In this document: positions 15,868 through 20,400 of the stretch, piece by piece
How the letters are laid out: every line of letters starts with the position of its first letter
Position numbering within the stretch: position 1 is the first letter of the stretch
Source: a virus
Strand: one strand, 5' to 3'
IMG/VR virus record: IMGVR_UViG_3300037322_000310
Span: 1 to 39,389 of that record
Length of the DNA stretch: 39,389 nucleotides
Made by a program: the position numbers and the translations under genes
The notes under the pieces: model-generated
Told to the model about the DNA's origin: nothing
Seen by the model: the letters and a program-made list of their open reading frames with translations, nothing else
Databases searched by the model: none

Positions 15868-15957
15868 ATGTTTAACGTAGTCGCCATAAATAACCCCGCA
15901 GCACCGGCCATTATGGTCCCGGTCGCGATGGCGTGCGTTGAAGGAACACGAGACTAA
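15868..15957 (+). CDS. Possible 29-aa peptide or structured leader
   Basis: The only ORF between a strong promoter and a strong terminator: starts MFNVVAINNPAAPAIM, ends VEGTRD. The AAGGA upstream is 15 bases away, too far for an ideal ribosome site. The leader resembles the one at 17470-17520 (shared CTTCAA, CGGACA, AGGATTTT, GAG, then ATG). It may instead be a small RNA of about 190 nt. Confidence 0.3.
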   Translation: MFNVVAINNPAAPAIMVPVAMACVEGTRD

Positions 15958-15987
15958 GCCCTGTCTCAGTTCTCAGCAGTCATTTCG

Positions 15988-16020
15988 ATCGGGGGCCATG
16001 GAAACATGGCCCCCGATTTT
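15988..16020 (+). terminator. Strong hairpin terminator
   Basis: 13-bp perfect stem ATCGGGGGCCATG / CATGGCCCCCGAT with a GAAA loop, then TTTTGTTT. The tRNAs that follow have no promoter of their own, so read-through or processing must occur. Confidence 0.85.
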
Positions 16021-16024
16021 GTTT

Positions 16025-16100
16025 CTAGGTGTGGGAAAGTTGGTAATCCGTCTGGTTTGGGACCAGAAGACCGTAGGTTCGAACCCTACCACTTAGACCA
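16025..16100 (+). tRNA. tRNA-Pro(UGG)
   Basis: Acceptor CTAGGTG/CACTTAG with encoded ACCA, anticodon arm TCTGG-TTTGGGA-CCAGA, T-arm GTAGG-TTCGAAC-CCTAC. Starts four bases after the terminator U-tract. First conventional tRNA of the array. Confidence 0.93.
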
Positions 16101-16113
16101 GTTTAAAGAGTAT

Positions 16114-16192
16114 CAGGTGGTAGGGGAGTCCGGCCGTCCCCATCTCCCTCGGACGGAGAGGATCGCAGGTTCAAATCCTGCTCACCTGACCA
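16114..16192 (+). tRNA. tRNA-Pro(CGG)
   Basis: Acceptor CAGGTGG/TCACCTG plus ACCA, anticodon arm TCTCC-CTCGGAC-GGAGA, T-arm GCAGG-TTCAAAT-CCTGC. D-stem GGGG/CCCC with an 11-base loop, longer than usual. Confidence 0.9.
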
Positions 16193-16198
16193 GTTAAT

Positions 16199-16274
16199 GC
16201 CAGTGTAGCTCAGCGGTAGAGCAGGAGGCTCATAACCTCAAGGTCGTTGGTTCGAGTCCAACTATCTGGCACCA
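16199..16274 (+). tRNA. tRNA with CAU anticodon (Met or Ile2)
   Basis: GCCAGTG...ATCTGGC plus ACCA, anticodon loop CTCATAA, T-arm GTTGG-TTCGAGT-CCAAC. Two mismatches at the inner end of the acceptor stem. It lacks the GGG/CCC anticodon stem of initiators. It may be elongator Met, or Ile2 read after lysidine modification. Confidence 0.88.
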
Positions 16275-16329
16275 TTTCGAACCGTCTCGTTGAGACGCGT
16301 CTAAGCCGGAGTAATTAACCGGCGTGTGC

Positions 16330-16427
16330 GGGACGGTTGTAGAACGAGGAGGTCGCCGGTTCGAATCCGGCCATGGGGCACGCCCCCGTGTAGCTCAGCG
16401 GTTAGAGCGCCTTGTCAGTTTCGTCCC
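16330..16427 (+). tRNA. Circularly permuted tRNA gene, anticodon unassigned
   Basis: The 3' half comes first: anticodon-stem strand CGAGG (16345), AGGTC, T-arm GCCGG-TTCGAAT-CCGGC, acceptor strand CATGGGG (16372-16378). After only five bases (CACGC) comes the 5' half: acceptor CCCCGTG (16384-16390), TAGCTCAGCGGTTAGAGC D-arm, anticodon strand CCTTG (16410-16414). Acceptor strands pair over 7 bp (one G-U) and anticodon strands over 5-6 bp. The flanks GGGACG (16330) and CGTCCC (16422) also pair, extending the anticodon stem past a small internal loop. CCA is not encoded. The loop sequence after joining cannot be fixed, so the amino acid is open. Confidence 0.75.
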
Positions 16428-16463
16428 CGGCATCCGTAAAATCGGATGGGACAAAGAGTTTGT

Positions 16464-16539
16464 TGGTGATTAGCTCATTCAGGAGAGCGCCTGTTTTACA
16501 AGCAGGAGGTAGCAGGGGCAGAGCCTGCATCACCAACCA
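16464..16539 (+). tRNA. tRNA-Val(UAC) with GGCAGAG T-loop
   Basis: Acceptor TGGTGAT/ATCACCA plus ACCA, D-arm GCTC-ATTCAGGA-GAGC, anticodon loop TTTACAA, T-stem GCAGG/CCTGC enclosing GGCAGAG instead of the near-universal TTCRANY. The same loop occurs in the tmRNA here. Confidence 0.88.
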
Positions 16540-16540
16540 T

Positions 16541-16618
16541 CCACGGATAGCTCAGTTGGTAGAGCGGCCGACCGATAATCGGCGTCTTGCGGTGGTTCGA
16601 GCCCACCTCTGTGGACCA
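16541..16618 (+). tRNA. tRNA-Ile(GAU) with C33
   Basis: Acceptor CCACGGA/TCTGTGG plus ACCA, anticodon arm GCCGA-CCGATAA-TCGGC, T-arm GGTGG-TTCGAGC-CCACC. Position 33 is C rather than the nearly invariant U. Confidence 0.88.
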
Positions 16619-16763
16619 GTTTGAATAGGCTGTAATGGCCGAAACGCGGGGATTAGTCACCCGTAAGAGTGAGACCAAAAGGCCGAAACGTCGCTGGTGG
16701 ATGAGTTGACGACTCGCACTCCCAGTTAGAATAGTAGGTTGAGGTTTCACTACAAGTTTATGT
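16619..16763 (+). other. Gap of 145 bases, structured, no gene seen
   Basis: Contains GGCCGAAACG twice (around 16639 and 16681) and several short hairpins (for example CGGG...CCCG). No ORF with a ribosome site and no tRNA fold found. A hammerhead ribozyme core was looked for and not found. Confidence 0.4.
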
Positions 16764-16847
16764 TCGGCGGTGACAGAGTGGTAATGTGCCCGGCTGTTAA
16801 CCGGAGTCCCCGAAAGGGCGGAGGTTCGAACCCTCCCTGCCGAGCCA
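16764..16847 (+). tRNA. tRNA-Asn(GUU) with long variable arm
   Basis: Acceptor TCGGCGG/CTGCCGA with U1-A72 and G73 as expected for Asn, encoded GCCA, anticodon loop CTGTTAA. The variable region is 15 bases (CCCC-GAAA-GGG hairpin), a class II feature not normal for Asn. Confidence 0.88.
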
Positions 16848-16862
16848 AAATAGGAGAAGTGA

Positions 16863-17171
16863 GTGGAACGCTACAACATCAGTTACGATCGTGGTCGTAA
16901 CAATCTGCGTGAGACCGATCCGGGTCCGTCCGATACCGAGTGGAGGGGCGTTCGGGATTACTGGTCCAAGTCGCATGATGGAAAGTTCCTGACTGCTTAC
17001 GAAGAGGGTATCCAACTCGCCCGCACTGATCTGGAAGCCGGCGATCGGGTGAACCGAGACGCGCTTCTGGCTGTTGAGGCAACTCAGCGGAGCTTGAGTT
17101 GGAACGCACAGAAGGATGGTTACCTCGATACGGTCGGGGGAGGAAAATATATCGCACGACTTGATTTTTGA
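16863..17171 (+). CDS. Hypothetical protein inside the tRNA array
   Basis: 102 aa, GTG start with AGGAG seven bases upstream. Polar and mostly helical (FLTAYEEGIQLARTDLEAGD). It ends three bases before the next tRNA. No family recognised; coding is supported by the ribosome site and normal composition. Confidence 0.75.
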   Translation: MERYNISYDRGRNNLRETDPGPSDTEWRGVRDYWSKSHDGKFLTAYEEGIQLARTDLEAGDRVNRDALLAVEATQRSLSWNAQKDGYLDTVGGGKYIARLDF

Positions 17172-17174
17172 ATT

Positions 17175-17245
17175 GGTCCTGTAGCTCAATGGTAGAGCCA
17201 GCCCCTCATAAGGGCCGGGCGCGGGTTCAATTCCTGCCGGGACTA
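17175..17245 (+). tRNA. tRNA with CAU anticodon (second copy), CCA not encoded
   Basis: Acceptor GGTCCTG/CGGGACT, D-arm TAGCTCAATGGTAGAGC, loop CTCATAA on a GCCC/GGGC stem, T-arm GCGGG-TTCAATT-CCTGC. The next tRNA starts two bases later, so CCA must be added by enzyme. Met or Ile2; not an initiator by its stem. Confidence 0.85.
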
Positions 17246-17246
17246 C

Positions 17247-17322
17247 GCTTCGTTAGCTCAGTTAGGAGAGCGCTGCTACGACATGGCAGAGGTCGTAGGG
17301 GCAGGACCTACACGAAGCACCA
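17247..17322 (+). tRNA. tRNA-Val(GAC) with GGCAGGA T-loop and C33
   Basis: Acceptor GCTTCGT/ACGAAGC plus ACCA, anticodon arm CTGCT-ACGACAT-GGCAG (C at position 33), T-stem GTAGG/CCTAC enclosing GGCAGGA. D-loop AGTTAGGA shares the AGGA ending with the other Val tRNA. Confidence 0.87.
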
Positions 17323-17328
17323 CAGTTT

Positions 17329-17406
17329 GGGGTCGCATGTTCCAAGGGATGGCGACGGACCCTTGCAAGGTCTGTGAGGAGGGTTCGATTCCCTCCGGCT
17401 CCACCA
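17329..17406 (+). tRNA. tRNA-Ala(UGC)
   Basis: Acceptor GGGGTCG/CGGCTCC contains the G3-U70 pair that marks alanine tRNAs; loop CTTGCAA; T-arm GAGGG-TTCGATT-CCCTC; ACCA encoded. The D-stem is weak (mostly G-U). Confidence 0.9.
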
Positions 17407-17437
17407 TCAATTATTTTCGCTGACTGTCATTTTTTAT

Positions 17438-17466
17438 TTGACATCACAAACCGAATCACATATAGT
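17438..17466 (+). promoter_or_regulatory. Strong promoter in the tRNA array
   Basis: TTGACA (17438-17443), 17 bp, TATAGT (17461-17466). TGACTGTCA palindrome at 17421 upstream, and GGACAC-A-GTGTCC palindrome at about +15. Confidence 0.7.
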
Positions 17467-17618
17467 TCGGCTTCAACAACGGACACAGTGTCCACCAAAC
17501 AGGATTTTGAGTAACTGCTATGACCTACGGATTTACCAAACGAGATCGCCGGAGAGGCGAAGAACGAGGTTTTACCTCGTAACCCGGTAGTGCGTCCTAG
17601 CTACTGGTTTGTCTTAGC
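17467..17618 (+). other. Leader with 20-codon ORF and hairpins before tRNA-Lys
   Basis: An ATG at 17520 opens a 20-codon ORF (MTYGFTKRDRRRGEERGFTS) ending at 17582 within a hairpin ACGAGG/CCTCGT. The ribosome-like AGGA is 15 bases away. The leader resembles that at 15818-15868, so it may be a regulatory or processing element rather than a gene. Confidence 0.35.
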
Positions 17619-17694
17619 GGATCAGTAGCTCAGTGGGTAGAGCGGGAGATTCTTAATCTCCGCGTCGTGGGTTCGAACCCCTCCTGATCCTCCA
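17619..17694 (+). tRNA. tRNA-Lys(CUU)
   Basis: Acceptor GGATCAG/CTGATCC then TCCA (U73, unusual for Lys), loop TTCTTAA, T-arm GTGGG-TTCGAAC-CCCTC with one mismatch. A perfect 12-bp stem CTGGTTTGTCTT / AAGACAAACCAG clamps both ends of the tRNA in the precursor. Confidence 0.9.
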
Positions 17695-17715
17695 AGACAA
17701 ACCAGAAGTAAAGAA

Positions 17716-17746
17716 CGCCCTACCGGACGCCCGGTAGGGCGTTTTT
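17716..17746 (+). terminator. Strong rho-independent terminator
   Basis: CGCCCTACCGG (17716-17726), ACGC loop, CCGGTAGGGCG (17731-17741), TTTTT. Sits right after tRNA-Lys(CUU); the following tRNAs lack their own promoter. Confidence 0.9.
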
Positions 17747-17770
17747 CGTTTCCCGGCTGGTTCTTGGTGA

Positions 17771-17846
17771 GGACCGGTAGCTCAGTTGGCAGAGCGCGGG
17801 ACTTTTAATCTTGAGGTCGTGGGTTCGAACCCCACTCGGTCTACCA
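17771..17846 (+). tRNA. tRNA-Lys(UUU)
   Basis: Acceptor GGACCGG/TCGGTCT plus ACCA, loop CTTTTAA, T-arm GTGGG-TTCGAAC-CCCAC. Clamped by TTCTTGGT / ACCAAGAA in the precursor. Confidence 0.92.
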
Positions 17847-17872
17847 AGAAATTCAATAGTTTACGACTAGAT

Positions 17873-17947
17873 GCAGGTGTAGCTCAGGGGTAGAGTAGCT
17901 GCTTGCCAAGTAGAAGGTCGCGGGTTCGATCCCCGCCACCCGCTCCA
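17873..17947 (+). tRNA. tRNA-Gly(GCC)
   Basis: Acceptor GCAGGTG/CACCCGC with A3-C70 mismatch, U73 as expected for Gly, loop TTGCCAA, T-arm GCGGG-TTCGATC-CCCGC. Flanked by a CGACT/AGTCG clamp. Confidence 0.92.
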
Positions 17948-17975
17948 GTCGAAGTTGTTAGTGATGAGTGATGAT

Positions 17976-18050
17976 GCAGCCGTGGCCAAGTGGTTAAGGC
18001 AGTGGGTTTCCACCCCGCGATCGTCGGTTCGAATCCGACCGGCCGCTCCA
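17976..18050 (+). tRNA. tRNA-Gly(UCC)
   Basis: Acceptor GCAGCCG/CGGCCGC with the same A3-C70 mismatch as the other Gly tRNA, U73, loop TTTCCAC, T-arm GTCGG-TTCGAAT-CCGAC. Flanked by AGTGATG/CATCACT. Confidence 0.92.
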
Positions 18051-18064
18051 TCACTTATCTTACT

Positions 18065-18139
18065 GGCCGTGAAGCCCAACGGTTGGGCAGCGGATTGTCT
18101 ATCCGAAGGTTGCGGGTTCGAATCCCGTCACGGCCGCCA
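18065..18139 (+). tRNA. tRNA-Asp(GUC)
   Basis: Acceptor GGCCGTG/CACGGCC, G73 as in Asp tRNAs, GCCA encoded, anticodon arm GCGGA-TTGTCTA-TCCGA, T-arm GCGGG-TTCGAAT-CCCGT. Confidence 0.93.
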
Positions 18140-18147
18140 AGTTTCAT

Positions 18148-18221
18148 GGCCCCATCCTCTATGGGTAAGAGATCGCCTTTTCACGGCGACAAACCGGGTT
18201 CGAGCCCCGGTGGGGCTACCA
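18148..18221 (+). tRNA. tRNA-Glu(UUC)
   Basis: Acceptor GGCCCCA/TGGGGCT plus ACCA, anticodon arm TCGCC-TTTTCAC-GGCGA, T-arm CCGGG-TTCGAGC-CCCGG. Nearly identical to the Glu(CUC) gene at 18320 apart from the anticodon arm, so a duplication. Confidence 0.93.
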
Positions 18222-18235
18222 AAGTTTACGAGTTC

Positions 18236-18311
18236 GGTCTGGAGGCTCAACTGGAAGGGCACCCGCCTACGAAGCGGAAGGTTGTGGGTTCGACTCCCAC
18301 GCAGACCACCA
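18236..18311 (+). tRNA. tRNA-Arg(ACG)
   Basis: Acceptor GGTCTGG/GCAGACC plus ACCA, anticodon arm CCCGC-CTACGAA-GCGGA, T-arm GTGGG-TTCGACT-CCCAC. A34 needs host TadA to become inosine. Confidence 0.92.
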
Positions 18312-18319
18312 AGCTAAAT

Positions 18320-18393
18320 GGCCCCATCCTCTATGGGTAAGAGCCCGCCTTCTCATGGCGGCAAACCGGGTTCGAGCCCCGGTGGGGCTACCA
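18320..18393 (+). tRNA. tRNA-Glu(CUC)
   Basis: Same body as Glu(UUC) at 18148; anticodon arm CCGCC-TTCTCAT-GGCGG. ACCA encoded. Confidence 0.93.
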
Positions 18394-18401
18394 GATAATT
18401 T

Positions 18402-18473
18402 GCTGCGTCCGACTGGAACGGTCGTGACCGTCCGAAGGTCAATGAGGTGGTTCGAGTCCACCACGCGGCACCA
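18402..18473 (+). tRNA. tRNA-Arg(CCG)
   Basis: Acceptor GCTGCGT/ACGCGGC plus ACCA, anticodon arm TGACC-GTCCGAA-GGTCA, T-arm AGGTGG-TTCGAGT-CCACC. The D-arm is reduced (GAC/GTC, 3 bp). Confidence 0.87.
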
Positions 18474-18479
18474 GAGATT

Positions 18480-18554
18480 GCAGGAATAGCTCAGTGGTAG
18501 AGCGCCTGATTGAAGATCAGGGCGTCGGTGGTTCGAACCCATCTTCTTGCACCA
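18480..18554 (+). tRNA. tRNA-Phe(GAA)
   Basis: Acceptor GCAGGAA/TTCTTGC plus ACCA, anticodon arm CCTGA-TTGAAGA-TCAGG, T-arm GGTGG-TTCGAAC-CCATC. Confidence 0.93.
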
Positions 18555-18561
18555 TATACAG

Positions 18562-18632
18562 GCCCCCGCCGTGGAGCGGGTGAGGGTTTTCTAGGCCCAC
18601 AAGCGAGGGTTCGATTCCTTCCGGGGGCTCCA
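18562..18632 (+). tRNA. tRNA-Arg(UCU), irregular
   Basis: Acceptor GCCCCCG/CGGGGGC then TCCA, T-arm GAGGG-TTCGATT-CCTTC. The best anticodon arm is GGGT-TTTCTAG-GCCC giving UCU. The D-arm is not clear, so the anticodon call is tentative. Confidence 0.7.
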
Positions 18633-18690
18633 TTAAAAATTCTTCCGATCGATAGGATCAAAAAAAAAGTAGGGACAGCGAAAATAGTTG

Positions 18691-18719
18691 TTGACTTCCT
18701 ACGAAGCTTTCCATATACT
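18691..18719 (+). promoter_or_regulatory. Promoter before tRNA-Ser(UGA)
   Basis: TTGACT (18691-18696), 17 bp, TATACT (18714-18719). CGAAG...CTTCG (18701/18717) flanks the -10. The 110-base leader includes hairpin CTATATTG-GCATAGT-CAATATAG and a 27-codon ORF (ATG 18727) without a ribosome site. Confidence 0.65.
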
Positions 18720-18846
18720 TCGCATCATGTTCACACAGACCTCCTTGCAATGCCTTACGGGCACCTTACTATATTGGCATAGTCAATATAGTTCCCTGTC
18801 ACCCTTCTAAGGGAGCGGCCCTGACGCGCTGCTCTCTTCACAAGAA

Positions 18847-18943
18847 GGAGCGGTGGCAGAGTCTGGCTTATTGCGGCGGTCTTGAAAACCGTTGGTTTGT
18901 GTAAAAAGCATCCCCGTGGGTTCGAATCCCACCCGCTCCTCCA
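18847..18943 (+). tRNA. tRNA-Ser(UGA)
   Basis: Acceptor GGAGCGG/CCGCTCC then TCCA, anticodon arm GCGGT-CTTGAAA-ACCGT, long variable arm, T-arm GTGGG-TTCGAAT-CCCAC. Class II as expected. Confidence 0.92.
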
Positions 18944-18953
18944 GCATTTTTAG

Positions 18954-18988
18954 AGCGTCAGAGCCCCTCCGGGTTCTGGCGCTTTTTT
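18954..18988 (+). terminator. Rho-independent terminator
   Basis: AGCGTCAGAGCCC (18954), CTCC loop, GGGTTCTGGCGCT, TTTTTT. Directly after tRNA-Ser(UGA). Confidence 0.9.
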
Positions 18989-19008
18989 CGTTTTATCATC
19001 AAGTTTCT

Positions 19009-19093
19009 GGGTAGGTTCAGCCACGGGACGTGGCAAACGGTCTGTAACACCTGACTTTAACCGGGCGCGGTTCGACTCCGCACCTACCCACCA
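19009..19093 (+). tRNA. tRNA-Tyr(GUA), tentative
   Basis: Acceptor GGGTAGG/CCTACCC plus ACCA and a T-loop TTCGACT are clear. The anticodon hairpin is probably GGT-CTGTAAC-ACC (GUA), followed by a long variable region, which suits Tyr. The D-arm is a tight hairpin GCCACG/CGTGGC. Irregular, so the amino acid is provisional; it would complete the set of 20. Confidence 0.6.
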
Positions 19094-19126
19094 TTTTTTT
19101 TTTGGAGATAATTTAAGAGATTGTGC

Positions 19127-19204
19127 GCGCCTTTGGGCAAATTGGTAAAGTCGCTCGGTTTAGGTCCGAGAGTTATCCCGGTTCGAGTCCGGGAAGGCGC
19201 ACCA
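19127..19204 (+). tRNA. tRNA-Leu(UAG) with short variable loop
   Basis: Acceptor GCGCCTT/AAGGCGC plus ACCA, anticodon arm CTCGG-TTTAGGT-CCGAG, T-arm CCCGG-TTCGAGT-CCGGG. The variable loop is only about 6 bases, unlike normal class II Leu tRNAs. Confidence 0.88.
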
Positions 19205-19211
19205 AACTTAC

Positions 19212-19295
19212 GTGCGAGTGGTGGAATGGTAGACACACTGGTCTGAGGGACCAGCGGCTTCGGTCGTGGGGGTTCAAGTCCCCCCTTGCACACCA
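19212..19295 (+). tRNA. tRNA-Leu(GAG)
   Basis: Acceptor GTGCGAG/CTTGCAC plus ACCA, anticodon arm CTGGT-CTGAGGG-ACCAG, variable arm with CTTCGG, T-arm GGGGG-TTCAAGT-CCCCC. Confidence 0.92.
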
Positions 19296-19301
19296 AGTAT
19301 T

Positions 19302-19388
19302 GCGGGTCTGGCGGAATTGGCAGACGCACCAGCTTCAAAGTCTGGCGGGGTGATACCCGTATCGGTTCGATCCCGATGGCCCGCACCA
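19302..19388 (+). tRNA. tRNA-Leu(CAA)
   Basis: Acceptor GCGGGTC/GGCCCGC plus ACCA, anticodon loop TTCAAAG on CCAG/CTGG, long variable arm GGGGTGATACCC, T-arm ATCGG-TTCGATC-CCGAT. Confidence 0.9.
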
Positions 19389-19399
19389 GAATACGAATT

Positions 19400-19483
19400 G
19401 CGAGCATGGCGGAATTGGCAGACGCGGCGGGTTTAAGCCCCGGTGATTTATTCGTGTGGGTTCGACCCCCACTGCTCGCACCA
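19400..19483 (+). tRNA. tRNA-Leu(UAA)
   Basis: Acceptor GCGAGCA/TGCTCGC plus ACCA, anticodon loop TTTAAGC, long variable arm, T-arm GTGGG-TTCGACC-CCCAC. Confidence 0.92.
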
Positions 19484-19518
19484 AAATTATTATGCATCCC
19501 AGATGCGAGAAGTTTAAT

Positions 19519-19592
19519 GCCGGTTTATCTCAGTGGTAGAGAAGCGCCTTTGTAACGCGAAGACTGGGGTTCGATTCCCCAATCCGGCTCCA
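19519..19592 (+). tRNA. tRNA-Thr(UGU)
   Basis: Acceptor GCCGGTT/ATCCGGC, TCCA encoded (U73), anticodon loop TTTGTAA on a short GCG/CGC stem, T-arm TGGGG-TTCGATT-CCCCA. Confidence 0.87.
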
Positions 19593-19659
19593 GATAATGT
19601 TTCAAAATGGCTTCCATACTGGCGCTAATCAGTTTAGTGCATCATATGTCAGTCATTAT

Positions 19660-19735
19660 GGTGTTGGTAGCTCAATGGTAGAGCGGGGGCTTGTGAAGCC
19701 CTAGGTTGCGGGTTCGAGCCCCGTCCTTCACCCCA
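19660..19735 (+). tRNA. tRNA-His(GUG)
   Basis: Has the His hallmark G-1 opposite C73; loop TTGTGAA; T-arm GCGGG-TTCGAGC-CCCGT; CCA encoded. Two U-U mismatches in the acceptor stem. Confidence 0.9.
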
Positions 19736-19739
19736 GTTT

Positions 19740-19814
19740 TGCCCGATCGACTAATTGGCAAGTCGCTCGACTCTGAATCCTGTAATGTAGGTTCGACCCC
19801 TGCTCGGGCATCCA
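19740..19814 (+). tRNA. tRNA-Gln(CUG)
   Basis: Acceptor TGCCCGA/TCGGGCA with U1-A72 as in Gln tRNAs, TCCA encoded, loop CTCTGAA. The anticodon stem is poorly paired. Confidence 0.82.
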
Positions 19815-19830
19815 ATTTATGGAGTTAGTT

Positions 19831-20079
19831 ATGGAAGTTCTTGACGAACAAACTGACCAACCTGATGCCCCTTCGGCTAATGGTAAGTCAGCGCCCTTTG
19901 AAGGCGAAGACGTTGGTTCGATCCCAACAGGGGCATCCAAAAATTTATCTCCGCTCCAGCGATGCGAAGTGCGGCAGGTCGGAGAGTTCACGTTCGTTCT
20001 GGTCGAGCCTGATGGCTCCTTGTTCAACGTGGTCAAAGAGATCGATCGTCAGTTCATGGCTGGGGGTTGTAACAAGTAA
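19831..20079 (+). CDS. Hypothetical protein whose frame runs through tRNA-Gln(UUG)
   Basis: 82 aa from ATG 19831 (GGAG six bases upstream). Residues from the tRNA region (PDAPSANGKSAPFEGEDVGS) link a short acidic start to a protein-like tail (CEVRQVGEFTFVLVEPDGSL, then NVVKEIDRQFMAGGC). The tail has no good start of its own. The tRNA may have inserted in frame into an older gene, or the tail is a remnant. Function unknown. Confidence 0.45.
   Translation: MEVLDEQTDQPDAPSANGKSAPFEGEDVGSIPTGASKNLSPLQRCEVRQVGEFTFVLVEPDGSLFNVVKEIDRQFMAGGCNK
19866..19939 (+). tRNA. tRNA-Gln(UUG), inside an ORF
   Basis: Acceptor TGCCCCT/AGGGGCA with U1-A72, TCCA encoded, anticodon arm GCGCC-CTTTGAA-GGCGA, T-arm GTTGG-TTCGATC-CCAAC. 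Lies fully within the frame at 19831-20079. Confidence 0.92.
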
Positions 20080-20080
20080 C

Positions 20081-20156
20081 GCCGTTTGAGCAAGATGGGA
20101 CTGCACTCCCTTGGTAGGGGAGAGAAGATTCGGTTCGATTCCGAAAAACGGCTCCA
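20081..20156 (+). tRNA. tRNA-Thr(GGU)
   Basis: Acceptor GCCGTTT/AAACGGC, TCCA, anticodon arm CTCCC-TTGGTAG-GGGAG, T-arm TTCGG-TTCGATT-CCGAA; D-stem 3 bp. Confidence 0.9.
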
Positions 20157-20161
20157 ATATA

Positions 20162-20249
20162 GGAGGGTGCCAAGGTCGGCTCCTTAACTGGCTTGCTAAG
20201 CCGGGGTGACCCTTCGGGGTCAGGGGTTCGATGCCTCCACCTTCCTCCA
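20162..20249 (+). tRNA. tRNA-Ser(GCU)
   Basis: Acceptor GGAGGGT/ACCTTCC, TCCA, anticodon arm CTGGC-TTGCTAA-GCCGG, long variable arm TGACCCTTCGGGGTC. Confidence 0.92.
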
Positions 20250-20257
20250 CTGAGTAT

Positions 20258-20345
20258 GGAAAGCGCGTGGGTCGGCTCCCTAATCAGCTTGGAACGCTGT
20301 CGTGACCCTCCGGGGTCAGGGGTTCGATGCCCCCGCTTTCCTCCA
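20258..20345 (+). tRNA. tRNA-Ser(GGA)
   Basis: Acceptor GGAAAGC/GCTTTCC, TCCA, loop TTGGAAC, variable arm TGACCCTCCGGGGTC; D-arm and variable arm similar to Ser(GCU), so probably a duplication. Confidence 0.92.
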
Positions 20346-20353
20346 CTTAATAG

Positions 20354-20390
20354 TTGACATATCATGTAGACTCAGTTAATCCACATGATA
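20354..20390 (+). promoter_or_regulatory. Promoter with operator-like repeat before tRNA-Cys
   Basis: TTGACA (20354-20359), 17 bp, TAATCC (20377-20382). TATCATGT and ACATGATA form an 8-bp inverted repeat that brackets the -10 region. Confidence 0.6.
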
Positions 20391-20400
20391 CATCAATCAA

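Noticed and set aside
16275-16463. Permuted tRNA explained by a self-splicing group I intron
   Set aside because: The flanking segments total only about 110 bases, too short for a group I core, and no P/Q/R/S elements were seen.
16619-16763. Hammerhead ribozyme because of repeated CGAAAC
   Set aside because: No CTGATGA core or matching cleavage triplet in the required order.
17955-18317. Long ORFs across the tRNA cluster (for example 17955-18317, 19084-19497)
   Set aside because: They are translations of tRNA sequences, recognisable by repeated VGSNP/GSSPG-type patterns from T-arms.
18727-18810. 27-codon ORF before tRNA-Ser(UGA)
   Set aside because: No ribosome site and it overlaps an 8-bp hairpin; treated as leader RNA.
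19302-19388. UGA-reading suppressor tRNA (anticodon UCA)
   Set aside because: The stem pairs better when the loop is TTCAAAG, giving CAA (Leu); the UCA register leaves mismatched stem pairs.
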